Shown here: piece by piece, positions 18,123 through 26,754 of the stretch
How positions within the stretch are numbered: the first letter of the stretch is position 1
Layout of the letters: each line of letters starts with the position of its first letter
From: Chloroflexota bacterium
GTDB lineage: Bacteria; Chloroflexota; UBA6077; FW602-bin22; JAMCVK01
Assembly: GCA_023475225.1 (NCBI GenBank)
Contig: JAMCVK010000034.1
Coordinates: 1 to 64,000 of the forward strand
Reading direction: 5' to 3'
Length of the DNA stretch: 64,000 bases
Notes under the pieces: model-generated
What the model was told of the DNA's origin: nothing
Database searches by the model: none
Seen by the model: the letters and a program-made list of their open reading frames with translations, nothing else
Program-made: the position numbers and the translations under genes

Positions 18123-18671
18123 CTAGCCATCGGCCCGTTCCGCTGCCAGCGGTTGCTGCTGAAGCAGTCTCTCTAACATGGCGATCTGTTGCTGCTGTAG
18201 CGCCACCAGATCCTGCCATTGCTTCTCACGTAGCAGATCCATCTTTGCGTGCAGCTGTTCAATCTCGATCTCAGCCTTGAGATTTACTTCATAATCATGC
18301 TCAGCCCGCAAACGATCCTTCGCCTCCTGGCGATTCTGACTCATCATAATCACTGGGGCCTGGATACCGGCTAAGAGCGAGAGGAAGAGGTTGAGCAGGA
18401 TAAAGGGGTAGGGGTCCCATGGCCTGACTACCACTTCTACTACGTTAATGATTATCCAAATCATGACCAGCGCCAGGAAGCTGAGGATGAGGCCCCAGCT
18501 ACCAGCGAGATCGGCTAAACGGTCAGCCATCCTTTCCCCGAAGGTCAACGACTCTTCATGGAGCACATTGATATTCTGAGAAATATGCTTCCGACGTTGG
18601 ATTTTATCGAGGACGCGTTTTTCACACGCCGCTATTCGGCTGAGCTCGTCCTTGATTGTGTCCTTTGCCAC
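18123..18671 (-). CDS. DUF1003 membrane protein
   Basis: A 182-residue protein of the DUF1003 family. An N-terminal soluble part is followed by two membrane helices (about 55-75 and 88-110, around WIIINVVE and PFILLNLFLSLLAGIQAPVI), and then a long charged helix (120-175) likely to form a coiled coil, rich in Gln. GTG 18671 is preceded by a strong GGAGGGAGG. Its biological role is not known. It is convergent with the flippase-like gene, whose stop is only 5 bases away. Confidence 0.8.
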   Translation of the reverse strand: MAKDTIKDELSRIAACEKRVLDKIQRRKHISQNINVLHEESLTFGERMADRLADLAGSWGLILSFLALVMIWIIINVVEVVVRPWDPYPFILLNLFLSLLAGIQAPVIMMSQNRQEAKDRLRAEHDYEVNLKAEIEIEQLHAKMDLLREKQWQDLVALQQQQIAMLERLLQQQPLAAERADG

Positions 18672-18767
18672 GGGCTACCTCCCTCCTTATGCTGTCTAAC
18701 TTATTAAAATGTCCCTCCCAAACGAGAATGGTCGCCCTTCTCCACCAGGTTGCTTATTTTGGGGATC

Positions 18768-19046
18768 TTACAGTTCAGCCCCACACTGTCCACAGAACTT
18801 ATTCCCTGGCTGATTGGTAGCTCCACATTTGGGGCAGGAGACCCCTGCCTTCTCTTTAGTCTCGCTTTCCGACACCTCCATAGTCTTTGACAACTCTTGA
18901 GTCAGCTCACTTGAGGCTTTCCTGAACTCCCTGATGCTCCTTCCCAAAGCACTCCCTATCTCGGGCAATTTCCCCGGACCAAAAACGATCAGGGCAATGA
19001 TCAGAATCAAGATGATCTCTGCTGGTCCCATTCCGAAAAACTCCAT
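18768..19046 (-). CDS. tatA: TatA/TatE-like translocase subunit with C-terminal zinc ribbon
   Basis: A 92-residue protein. The N-terminal half is a twin-arginine-translocase TatA subunit: a membrane helix (about 9-25), the FGPGKLPEIG hinge (22-31) and an amphipathic helix (32-50). The C-terminal end has two CxxC pairs, CPKC and CGQC, spaced as in double zinc ribbons, and finishes in CGAEL. The zinc ribbon is not part of ordinary TatA and may be a regulatory or docking module. A second, plain tatA lies at 26322-26510. An alternative start is the ATG six codons in. Confidence 0.85.
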   Translation of the reverse strand: MEFFGMGPAEIILILIIALIVFGPGKLPEIGSALGRSIREFRKASSELTQELSKTMEVSESETKEKAGVSCPKCGATNQPGNKFCGQCGAEL

Positions 19047-19105
19047 CTCCTTTCACCATCCTCTCTGTGTGCCAGGTCTTATGATAGATAAGAGTACAGA
19101 TAATA

Positions 19106-19930
19106 TCAAGCGAGGAGAAGTCTCCCACCGACAAATATTAACGCCACTGAAAGGAAGCGCACGATTGATCTCCCACGAAGCCGCTGCGAGATGGCTGCTC
19201 CGGCCTGAGCGCCGGCTACTGCCCCTGTTCCCATCAGAACGGCCGGGGTATACAATACGTGCCTCAACCCCAGGTGGAATAACGAGCCCGCGCCAGCCGA
19301 GATGGCCAGGATAAAGTGGGAGGTAGCTGTGGCTACATGAGCAGGAAAGGAAAAAAGGTGTACCAAAGCTGGCACATGGATGATGCCTCCGCCTATGCCA
19401 AGGATACTGGAGAAAAAGCCGACAAAGAAGCTCATGATGACCCCATTACGTTCGTTAAAAGCATAGGTGAAGACGTCTCCCCTCGCATCCACGAGGATAC
19501 GATGGGTGTGGTTCACCGAAAGTGGTGATTCTCCCTCCGAGGCATCGTTTTCTTTCACCGCTGCCTCAGGTCTCATCAGGAGAAAGAGAGCAATGATGAT
19601 CAGTAACAGGCCGAAGATGAGGTTAAATACCCCTGAACTGAGATATGACGACAGATAGGCACCGATAGCGGCCCCAGGCAGGGTAGCCAGGGCAAACTTG
19701 AATCCGCTATGATAGTCTACCCTCCTCTGCCTGGCGTAGGATATAGTTCCTGATAAGGCATTGAGCATAACCACGCACAGAGAGGTACCGACTGCTTGCT
19801 GAGGTGTAGAATGGTAAACAAGGAGCATCGCTGGCACGATAAGAAACCCACCACCGGCTCCGACCAGAGTGCCGTAGGCACCTACGGCGAGCCCGAAGGC
19901 AATCGTCCCTATCATCCACGCTATGTCCAT
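19106..19930 (-). CDS. TauE/SafE (TSUP) family membrane permease
   Basis: A 274-residue polytopic protein with the TauE/SafE pattern: the N-terminal GAGGGFLIVPAMLL (about 25-38) and its internal repeat GIGGGIIHVPALVHL near residue 178. Members export sulfite, sulfoacetate or other organosulfur anions, and the specificity here is unknown. The start codon overlaps the stop of lgt (TAATG), with GGAGG upstream, so the two genes are coupled. About eight membrane spans are visible. Confidence 0.85.
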   Translation of the reverse strand: MDIAWMIGTIAFGLAVGAYGTLVGAGGGFLIVPAMLLVYHSTPQQAVGTSLCVVMLNALSGTISYARQRRVDYHSGFKFALATLPGAAIGAYLSSYLSSGVFNLIFGLLLIIIALFLLMRPEAAVKENDASEGESPLSVNHTHRILVDARGDVFTYAFNERNGVIMSFFVGFFSSILGIGGGIIHVPALVHLFSFPAHVATATSHFILAISAGAGSLFHLGLRHVLYTPAVLMGTGAVAGAQAGAAISQRLRGRSIVRFLSVALIFVGGRLLLA

Positions 19931-20694
19931 TAAAGCCTCCCCAATTTAATAGTCGTCTCCTTGCGGTATTGGCGATAACGCCAAACCAGCAACAACAATC
20001 CTAAGGTTAACCCAGCCATCCCAGCCAGCTGGGCCCAGCGTAAGCCATATATGACGATATCTGTATCAGCTCGCAAAGAATCAAGTGTAATTCGCACCGT
20101 GGAGTACGAGATGATATAGAGCAGAAAGAGGAACCCCTCGAAGGGCTTACGCCGACGAAGGGACCACAGGAGGCCAAAGATGGCCAGGTCGGCGAGGAAT
20201 TCGTAAATCTGCACTGGTTGTCGCCACCGACCCGCTAAGTAGATCGACCAGGGAAGATTAGCTGGCACGCCGTAACTACAGCCATTGAGCGTACAACCGA
20301 TGCGTCCTATAGCCTGTCCGAGAATGAGCCCCAGAGCACCTACATCCGCAAAGCGCCAGAAGTCCAAATGGTGGGTTTTGGTATACCAAACGGTTACGAT
20401 GATACCACCTAATACCACCCCCTGGATGGCCAGTCCGCCATTCCAGATAGCTAATATTTCCCAGGGATGATCCTGGTAGAGCGTAGACCACTCATTAGCT
20501 ACGTGCCACAGCCGTGCCCCCACTATGCCGGCGATAACCGCGTAAAGGGCAAAATCGAGAATAGTCGTTTGCAATAACCCGACCCTTTTTCCCTCCCGTA
20601 GAGCCACAAACGTGCCCAAAATTATCCCCAACATAATCATTACCCCATAGGAGCGAATGACCAGGGGGCCATACTCGAAGAGCAGTGGATACAT
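19930..20694 (-). CDS. lgt: Prolipoprotein diacylglyceryl transferase, variant
   Basis: Transfers diacylglycerol from phosphatidylglycerol to the lipobox cysteine of prolipoproteins at the cytoplasmic membrane. The 254-residue protein has seven hydrophobic segments and family features: GARLWHV, WNGGLAIQG (E. coli has a histidine where Q occurs) and the signature region GRIGCTLNGCSYG, where the common form is GRxGNFxNGExxG. The Arg and second Asn are kept and two positions are Cys, a variant I have seen in other bacterial Lgt proteins. GGAGG precedes ATG 20694. It is the only lipoprotein-maturation gene in the window. Confidence 0.85.
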   Translation of the reverse strand: MYPLLFEYGPLVIRSYGVMIMLGIILGTFVALREGKRVGLLQTTILDFALYAVIAGIVGARLWHVANEWSTLYQDHPWEILAIWNGGLAIQGVVLGGIIVTVWYTKTHHLDFWRFADVGALGLILGQAIGRIGCTLNGCSYGVPANLPWSIYLAGRWRQPVQIYEFLADLAIFGLLWSLRRRKPFEGFLFLLYIISYSTVRITLDSLRADTDIVIYGLRWAQLAGMAGLTLGLLLLVWRYRQYRKETTIKLGRL

Positions 20695-20717
20695 AACTTA
20701 CCTCCACTAGAGATTTA

Positions 20718-21491
20718 TCAAAAGTTGGCTGAGATTATCTGCCCAGCACTGTTTCTGGGCAGCTCGATGGAATAAAGATACCTATCGCCACGAATGAGGC
20801 TTTGACGCCATTCCACGGGAAGCCTTTCCGACCAAGCCAAGCGCTCGACGAAGAACGCAGCCGAACCTCTGGACATACGCAGCAGGCGGGCTTCATGGGT
20901 TCTCACCACTACTGGTTTGATGAGTTCCCTGGCCGAGGTCACCGAGAGCCCATATTTCGTTTCTAACAGGTCGTATAGGGAGGCGATGCGCAAGTCCTCC
21001 TCCAGGATTCCAGGAACAAGGGCAGTGGGTAGGTGGGTTATTTCAAGAATGAGTGGTTCTTCTTCAGCAAAACGGAGCCTTTTGACTCGGGTAATCGCCT
21101 CTCCCGGTTCGAGCTGCAGCTTTTCTCGTACCTCTTCGGAGGGAGGAACAATACTGGCTTCCAATACCTCTGACCGAGGGGATAAGCCTTTCTCCTGCAT
21201 CTCGTGAGCGAAGCTGTAGAAGCCGGCCAGACTTTGCTCGATAAGGCGGGGCTTAGTGACATAGGTACCTCGGCCCCGATGACGTTCCAGTAACCCCTCC
21301 CTCACCAGGCGGTCTATAGCCTGTCTCGTTGTATAGCGACTAAGGCCGTATTGCTTAGCCAACTCCATCTCTGGGGGAATAGGTCGGCCGATAGGAAATC
21401 TCCCACGGGTGATCTCCTCCCGTAATATTTGCTCCAACTGATAATAGAGCGGAGTAGGTATGCTCTTGTTGATGCGAGAGAGTCGTTCCAT
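20718..21491 (-). CDS. GntR/HutC-family transcriptional regulator
   Basis: DNA-binding regulator with an N-terminal winged helix (PTPLYYQLEQILREEI... RLVREGLLERHRGRGTYV) and a C-terminal UTRA effector domain (about residues 90-245). The frame is open to 21599, but the promoter and operator found at 21505-21556 place transcription initiation near 21521. ATG 21491 (MERLSRINKS, 257 residues) is therefore the best start. Its ligand is unknown. HutC relatives respond to sugars, amino acids or alkylphosphonates. It probably represses its own gene and perhaps the neighbouring YfhO-like gene. Confidence 0.87.
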   Translation of the reverse strand: MERLSRINKSIPTPLYYQLEQILREEITRGRFPIGRPIPPEMELAKQYGLSRYTTRQAIDRLVREGLLERHRGRGTYVTKPRLIEQSLAGFYSFAHEMQEKGLSPRSEVLEASIVPPSEEVREKLQLEPGEAITRVKRLRFAEEEPLILEITHLPTALVPGILEEDLRIASLYDLLETKYGLSVTSARELIKPVVVRTHEARLLRMSRGSAAFFVERLAWSERLPVEWRQSLIRGDRYLYSIELPRNSAGQIISANF

Positions 21492-21504
21492 AGTTAGCTG
21501 CTCA

Positions 21505-21556
21505 TATATGTCCAGATGTCCGTACATATAATACCACAAATGGGCATTTTGGGCAA
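21505..21556 (-). promoter_or_regulatory. Promoter and palindromic operator of the GntR gene
   Basis: On the minus strand, TTGCCC (21551-21556) and TATTAT (21528-21533) are separated by 17 bases with a TGG extended -10. TATATGT at 21505-21511 and its exact inverted copy ACATATA at 21524-21530 flank 12 bases. The palindrome therefore covers the likely transcription start and overlaps the -10, as expected for GntR autorepression. Confidence 0.6.
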
Positions 21557-21592
21557 GTTCCGAAGGATGGGAATGAGGGAGTGACCCGCTCA

Positions 21593-21620
21593 TTGACATC
21601 TACTACGAAGGCGGTAAAAT
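21593..21620 (+). promoter_or_regulatory. Promoter of the YfhO-like gene
   Basis: TTGACA (21593-21598), a perfect -35, and TAAAAT (21615-21620) are separated by 16 bases. It faces away from the GntR promoter and would give a leader of about 80 bases before the start at 21709. Confidence 0.6.
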
Positions 21621-21708
21621 AGCCCAGGCAGCATGGCCGTGAGAAGCACGGTGACCACTGACACGACTCGCTCCTGGAATAAACATCAGGGGTTTGTGAT
21701 TTAGATTC

Positions 21709-24084
21709 ATGTCTACCTTTGTCTTAGTCACAATAGTGCTGATACTTGTCGCTGCTTTCCACCAGCTCTACCACCAGCGGCGCATTGCAGAGCCGTACCA
21801 CCGTGACCTACTGGCGGTCTGTTTTCTGGTCCTGCTGGTCGTGGGGTTCTTCTGGCGACCGATTTTCAAACAAGGGGTATGGATTCCAGCAGGCGGCGGT
21901 GATCTCGCCTCAATGATCTATCCTAACTACCGCCTCGCGTCGGAGAGCTTCAAGCAAGGGGTGTTCCCACTGTGGAACCCTTACCTGGCCTGCGGTTCAC
22001 CCTTCGTTGGCGACATTCAAGCCGGTATCTTTTACCCGGTTAACTTGGCGGTCATGCTGTTAGCTCCTGAACTCACATACTCTTTAGTGGAGATGCTCGT
22101 CTACCTTCATTTCTTCCTCAGCGGCCTGTTCACCTACATTATGATGCGCCATCTTTTCAGCGGCCCCAGTCAGGTTGGCAGGCTGGCTTCGTTGACCGCT
22201 GCGGTAGCTTTTATGTTCTCTGACGTCTTCATCGTGCATATCGGAAATCTGAACTTAATCGCTGTCGCTGCCTGGTTGCCACTGGTCTTTTTATTGATAT
22301 ATCGCGCCTTCGCCGATCAACGTTTTGACCTTGCCATCGTCGGCGGACTCATCACCGGCATAGCCTTCCTGGCAGGACATATCCAATCCTTCCTGTACAT
22401 TATCTTCGCCATCAGCCTTTATGCTCTGTTCCATTTTTATACGAGCATAAGCGCCAGGAAACCGGTTAAGGAGGCTATGACGATAGCCGTCATCTTCACC
22501 GTGTTCGCCGTGACGTCTTTGGGGGCGAGCGCAGTTTTGCTGCTCCCTTCCTACGAACTGAGCCGTCAAGCAGTCCGTTCGGAAGTGTCCTACGCAGCTT
22601 CCACGGCCTACTCGCTGCCGCCGTCACAGCTTATCAGCCTTATCGTGCCAGGCTTCTTCGGCAGAGGGCCGAGCGCCTACTGGGGGCAATGGCTGCGGAC
22701 TGAAACAGGCTACATCGGCATTCTCCCCCTGCTTGCGGCCGCACTGGCCCTAAGTCTGCGGCGAGAGCGCATCATCTACTTTCTTGGCGGGCTAGCGGCT
22801 CTAACCTTGCTACTCGCTATGGGTGGAGCTACTGCGCTTCATGGATGGATCTACCAGTTATTGCCCGGCTTCAATATCATCCGGGCGCCGGCTCGATTCG
22901 TGCTACTCTTTGATTTTGCCATAGCAGCGCTGGCAGGACTTGGCATTGACACGCTTCTTCGGCCAATGCGCCGTCGTGAGCGCACCATCCTGGCTACCTT
23001 CTCGCGCCTTTTGTTGATCGTCCTCGGCGCAGCGATGTTCCTAGCTTCGATTCTGCTGGTCATACTTGGGCTTTACAGAGACAACATAGCCCTACCCAGG
23101 GTGACCGGAATGGTCGAGGGATGGGTATTATTCACCATCTTGCTGGCTGCTAGCCTTACACTGTTGCTCATGCGGCGATACCGGCGCGCTAGAACGGCTA
23201 TTCTGGGGACAGCAGCCCTGGCCATTGTGGCGCTCGACTTGATCTCCAATGGGTTCAACCTGGAAATATCGACCACAGACCCGACGAGAGGGTTCCAGCA
23301 TCCCGAAATCATCCAGTTTCTGAAAAGCGATCATTCCTTCTACCGGGTCGATAGCGACACCGGCATATGGGGCGACTGGCAGCCAAACACCACAACCCTC
23401 AACGGCATATTCGACGTGATGGGAGGAATACATCCTCTAGAACTGGCCGATTTCCGTAGCTATTGGAATGCGCTCGGCAGCCGCTCAACACCTCTCTATG
23501 ATCTGTTCAATGTTAAATACATCATCGGCCACAAAAATGTGCCGCTTGATTGGGATAAATTCGCCCTTGTCTTCGCTGGCGATCCCAATCTAAACGTCTA
23601 TGTAAATAAGAAAGTGATGCCTCGGGCCTTCGTCGTCCACAAAGCGCTGATTCAACCTGATCACGCCGCTGTTTTGCGCCAGATTCAGCCCCCTGGGTTT
23701 GATCCATCAAGAGCCGTGCTGCTTGAATCAGGCATGCCTATCTCACTTGCACCCACAAAGCCATCCTTTGCTCACATCACACGCTATTCCCAGAACGAAA
23801 TTACGGTTCGAGTGGAGGCGACAGCGCGTGGTTACCTCGTGCTCAGCGAGGTATATTACGATGGCTGGCGGGCCTATGTTGATGGCGAGGCCAGGCCCGT
23901 CCTCAGAGCCGACTATCTCTTCCGGGCGATCGCGGTTGATGAGGGTGAGCACGAGGTCAGGCTGGTCTTCGAGCCGAGCTCCTTTAGTATGGGATTGCTG
24001 ATAACCAAGCTGACCTGGACACTCGCCCTAGCTGCTCTGGCTGGACTATTCATCTGGCGAAGATTCAGACGCTACTTAGCCTAA
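21709..24084 (+). CDS. YfhO-family membrane protein
   Basis: A 791-residue polytopic protein. A first loop (residues 50-110) contains GGDLASMIYPNY and WNPYLACGSPFVGDIQAG, characteristic of the YfhO family; about 12 membrane spans follow, then an extracytoplasmic domain, and a last span near 770. YfhO proteins are GT-C-like and have been linked to glycosylation of lipoteichoic acid in firmicutes. Here the acceptor is unknown. Its presence next to lgt and downstream of the other membrane glycosyltransferases suggests cell-surface polymer work. The start lacks a good ribosome site. Confidence 0.85.
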   Translation: MSTFVLVTIVLILVAAFHQLYHQRRIAEPYHRDLLAVCFLVLLVVGFFWRPIFKQGVWIPAGGGDLASMIYPNYRLASESFKQGVFPLWNPYLACGSPFVGDIQAGIFYPVNLAVMLLAPELTYSLVEMLVYLHFFLSGLFTYIMMRHLFSGPSQVGRLASLTAAVAFMFSDVFIVHIGNLNLIAVAAWLPLVFLLIYRAFADQRFDLAIVGGLITGIAFLAGHIQSFLYIIFAISLYALFHFYTSISARKPVKEAMTIAVIFTVFAVTSLGASAVLLLPSYELSRQAVRSEVSYAASTAYSLPPSQLISLIVPGFFGRGPSAYWGQWLRTETGYIGILPLLAAALALSLRRERIIYFLGGLAALTLLLAMGGATALHGWIYQLLPGFNIIRAPARFVLLFDFAIAALAGLGIDTLLRPMRRRERTILATFSRLLLIVLGAAMFLASILLVILGLYRDNIALPRVTGMVEGWVLFTILLAASLTLLLMRRYRRARTAILGTAALAIVALDLISNGFNLEISTTDPTRGFQHPEIIQFLKSDHSFYRVDSDTGIWGDWQPNTTTLNGIFDVMGGIHPLELADFRSYWNALGSRSTPLYDLFNVKYIIGHKNVPLDWDKFALVFAGDPNLNVYVNKKVMPRAFVVHKALIQPDHAAVLRQIQPPGFDPSRAVLLESGMPISLAPTKPSFAHITRYSQNEITVRVEATARGYLVLSEVYYDGWRAYVDGEARPVLRADYLFRAIAVDEGEHEVRLVFEPSSFSMGLLITKLTWTLALAALAGLFIWRRFRRYLA

Positions 24085-24099
24085 TCTCCAGGGGGCCTC

Positions 24100-25386
24100 T
24101 TACTCCTCTGGCCAATCCAACATTTGGACGTGTACCCGGTCTCCACAGCGAACTCTGGAAATATCTTCTGGAATTATGACCAAGCCATTAGCCCGCAGCA
24201 TCGAGGTCAAAACGCCAGAGCCCTGGGGGCCAGTAAGAGTGGCATAATATTGGCCATCGCGATTGGTCACCTTAGCCCGGAGAAACACCCGCCGACCATC
24301 AGGGTTCTCCGCAGACCCATCCAAGATAGCCTCGACCTCGGGCTTACGCAATCTGATAAGCCCTCGCATCTTTAGGATAGCCGGACGAGCAAATTGTTCG
24401 AAAGCAACCATAGCTGACACCGGATTACCCGGAAGACCGAGATGAGGGACTCCCTTGATGTGTCCAAAGGCCAAGGGCTTTCCCGGCTTCATGCGTACGC
24501 GCCAAAAGGAAAGATCTCCTTGGGTCGAGAGCACCTCCCTAACCAAGTCGCGGTCACCGACGGAGACGCCGGCGGTAGTGATGAGGAGATCAGCGGTCGT
24601 CGCCAGGTCGATCTTTCGCCTGATGTCCTCAGCGCAATCCCTCGCTGTGCCCAACAGGATAGGAATCCCCCCAGCACGTTGCACTTGAGCAGCAATAGCA
24701 TAGCTATTGCTATTATAGATTTTACCGAGAGGAAGTGCCTTTCCCACCTCAGTCAGCTCGTCACCCGTAGCCAGAATGGCTACCTTAGGACGCCTGATAA
24801 CAGTTACCTCTGCCCGTCCCAGCGAGGCCAGCACACCTATCTCCGCTGGTCCAAGGAGACAGCCTCTCTGCAGAACTATCTCACCTCGTCGAATATCCTC
24901 CGCTGCCGGACGAATGTTCGCCCCGATCTCAACTTCTTGCTCGATATTGACTAGCGTATCGCTTTCGACCATCTGAAGAGTGAAGCCTGACTTTTGGTCA
25001 GTGGACAGGCATGAGGGAATAGACAGGGGTTTGATCCCCCTGGTAAATTCTACTGGTATAACCGCATCGGCCCCTGGGGGTATCGGTGCCCCAGTCATTA
25101 TCTTAACCGCTGTCCCTGGTTCAACCCTCAGCCTGGGCAGCTCACCAGCTGGCAAATGACCAATGACGCGGAGCACCTTGGGTGTCTGTGGCGTGGCTCC
25201 CACGGTGTCGGCCGCTCGCAGCGCGTAACCGTCCATGCCCGAATTGTCTAGAGGAGGAATATCGATATCGGACTGGGCATCCTCCGCTAATACTTGTTCG
25301 AGCGCCTCCAAGATTGGCTTGCTTTCAGGAGGCATGACCGGAATCTGCTCAAGAATATGATGGACGGCTTCATCAACACTGAGCAT
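24100..25386 (-). CDS. moeA: Molybdopterin molybdotransferase MoeA
   Basis: Inserts molybdate into adenylated molybdopterin to make the active cofactor. The 428-residue protein shows the MoeA domain order: N-terminal DNSGMDGYALRA (about 47-58), the PPGADAVIPVE loop near 120, the MoCF-binding region with ATGDEL, TTAGVSVGDRD, KPGKPLAFG and GLPGNPVSA (about 225-345), and the C-terminal beta barrel. It overlaps the upstream fdhD by 14 bases. This pairing shows that the organism makes a molybdenum- or tungsten-dependent formate dehydrogenase or a similar enzyme. Confidence 0.93.
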   Translation of the reverse strand: MLSVDEAVHHILEQIPVMPPESKPILEALEQVLAEDAQSDIDIPPLDNSGMDGYALRAADTVGATPQTPKVLRVIGHLPAGELPRLRVEPGTAVKIMTGAPIPPGADAVIPVEFTRGIKPLSIPSCLSTDQKSGFTLQMVESDTLVNIEQEVEIGANIRPAAEDIRRGEIVLQRGCLLGPAEIGVLASLGRAEVTVIRRPKVAILATGDELTEVGKALPLGKIYNSNSYAIAAQVQRAGGIPILLGTARDCAEDIRRKIDLATTADLLITTAGVSVGDRDLVREVLSTQGDLSFWRVRMKPGKPLAFGHIKGVPHLGLPGNPVSAMVAFEQFARPAILKMRGLIRLRKPEVEAILDGSAENPDGRRVFLRAKVTNRDGQYYATLTGPQGSGVLTSMLRANGLVIIPEDISRVRCGDRVHVQMLDWPEE

Positions 25387-26203
25387 TTATGCTATCCCTC
25401 TTAAACCCAGAGCCCACCTTTGCCCCCTCCTCTATCCCCCTTATTCGCCAGGGGTGGGTGTAAACATTCATGGTCCGACCCCGGACATATCCAATCAGCG
25501 TAATCTGCGATCGCCCTGCGATATCTACAGCCAGGTCGGTAGGGGAGGTGCGTGAGGCCATTACGGCCACGCCCATCCTTATCCCTTTTAAGACCATCTC
25601 TGAAGAGACACGGCCAGTAGTTAAGATTACCCTACCGTTAGTTTGGGTCTGGGTCAAAAGGCATTCTCCGTAAATCTTATCCAGGGTGTTATGGCGACCA
25701 ACATCCTCTGCTAAGATGAGTATCGTCTCACCATCGCTTAACGCTGAGGCATGTAATCCCCCACTCTGCTGGTAATTTAGAGACATCCTCCCTACATCCT
25801 TCATCAGCTTATAGACTTGTTCGGCCTCGACTCGGAGGGACGAATCAACTACCGGTAAGGTTAAGCCAGGCAAGGAGAAGGTCGTCCCTTCACCACAACC
25901 GGAGGTGCGGATCCATCTGCGCGGTATACGACTTGCATCCCAACCGCGTAATCTCACTTCTGCTAGACCGTCCTCGACGCAAATATGCATCATTTCGATG
26001 TCTTGGACATCATCGAGCAATCCTTCCAAAGAGAGGAATCCAACTACAAGGCAATTCAATTTAGGAGGGCTACAGAGGAGCGTAACTAGCTCTGTCCCAT
26101 TAACAGAGATAGTCAATGGAATCTCACGTACTATGGGGTGAGCGGCCGCTTGTGTGAAGGGCCCACAGTAACGTATGTAGTGGAACAGCTTCGGTTCCAG
26201 CAT
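25373..26203 (-). CDS. fdhD: Formate dehydrogenase accessory sulfurtransferase FdhD
   Basis: Delivers sulfur to the molybdenum cofactor of formate dehydrogenase. The 276-residue protein has the family landmarks RTSGCGEG (99-106), EDVGRHNTLDKIYG and RVSSEMVLK, and a C-terminal GYVRGRTMNVYTHP. The reactive cysteine loop reads GCGEG, so only the first cysteine (Cys103) of the CxxC found in E. coli is present. It overlaps moeA, which follows, and both are near a small tatA, consistent with export of a folded molybdoenzyme by the Tat route. Confidence 0.92.
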   Translation of the reverse strand: MLEPKLFHYIRYCGPFTQAAAHPIVREIPLTISVNGTELVTLLCSPPKLNCLVVGFLSLEGLLDDVQDIEMMHICVEDGLAEVRLRGWDASRIPRRWIRTSGCGEGTTFSLPGLTLPVVDSSLRVEAEQVYKLMKDVGRMSLNYQQSGGLHASALSDGETILILAEDVGRHNTLDKIYGECLLTQTQTNGRVILTTGRVSSEMVLKGIRMGVAVMASRTSPTDLAVDIAGRSQITLIGYVRGRTMNVYTHPWRIRGIEEGAKVGSGFKRDSINAQC

Positions 26204-26321
26204 AGAAGACCTATCCTCGGATGAGAACCATCCAGCTAGTAAAGCACTTAGCGGCTAACAGCTTATTCCAGTTGGATAGCACTGCTGATGCAACCAGCAG
26301 AGCCTTACACGTTGGACTCAG

Positions 26322-26510
26322 TTAGGAGCTCGCCTTCCCGGCTGTATCGTTCTTTTCCTCCTTCGATGTTCCCTCATCCCGCACAGACCCACGGAATTCT
26401 CGGATTCCCTTACCTAGAGCCGCCCCTATCTCCGGCAACCGACCAGCGCCGAAGATAACAAGGATGATAAAGAAGATGATCAGTAGCTCTGGTACACCAA
26501 TACTAGGCAT
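26322..26510 (-). CDS. tatA: Sec-independent translocase subunit TatA/TatE
   Basis: A 62-residue TatA: membrane helix (about 5-20), the [10 protein letters not shown] hinge, and a short amphipathic helix with a charged tail. GGAGG lies 8 bases before ATG 26510. It has its own promoter (26597-26625) and lies 118 bases upstream of fdhD. No gene is visible in 26204-26321. It is the second TatA-type gene in the window and lacks the zinc ribbon of the first. Confidence 0.9.
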   Translation of the reverse strand: MPSIGVPELLIIFFIILVIFGAGRLPEIGAALGKGIREFRGSVRDEGTSKEEKNDTAGKASS

Positions 26511-26596
26511 TCGATGGCCTCCTTTAAAAAATTATCGCTTTTACGGTCGACTTCTGGCATAGTGGGTGCCCTTGCCTGCACCCCGGCCTCAGGCAA

Positions 26597-26625
26597 AGTG
26601 TAACAAAAATAGTTGCTTGCTGCAA
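26597..26625 (-). promoter_or_regulatory. Promoter of tatA (26510)
   Basis: On the minus strand, TTGCAG (26620-26625) and TACACT (26597-26602) are separated by 17 bases, with TGT before the -10 forming an extended element. It probably serves tatA and may read on into fdhD-moeA. Confidence 0.55.
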
Positions 26626-26644
26626 ATCAAATGGCGATGCGTGG

Positions 26645-26674
26645 TGGACGAACTATTTAGGGATAAGGTAAAAT
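26645..26674 (+). promoter_or_regulatory. Possible promoter of the SAM hydrolase gene
   Basis: TGGACG (26645-26650) and TAAAAT (26669-26674) are separated by 18 bases. The -35 is weak. The divergent tatA promoter lies only 20 bases away. Confidence 0.35.
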
Positions 26675-26754
26675 GATACTCAATTGATGTCAAAAGAAAT
26701 AACGCCGAATTCAAACGTGCCTTGAGGTGTAGCGCTACCCAGAAAGGTCAACCG

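Noticed and set aside
21492-21599. Longer GntR protein starting at 21599
   Set aside because: The extra residues cover the promoter and operator and show no conserved domain sequence.
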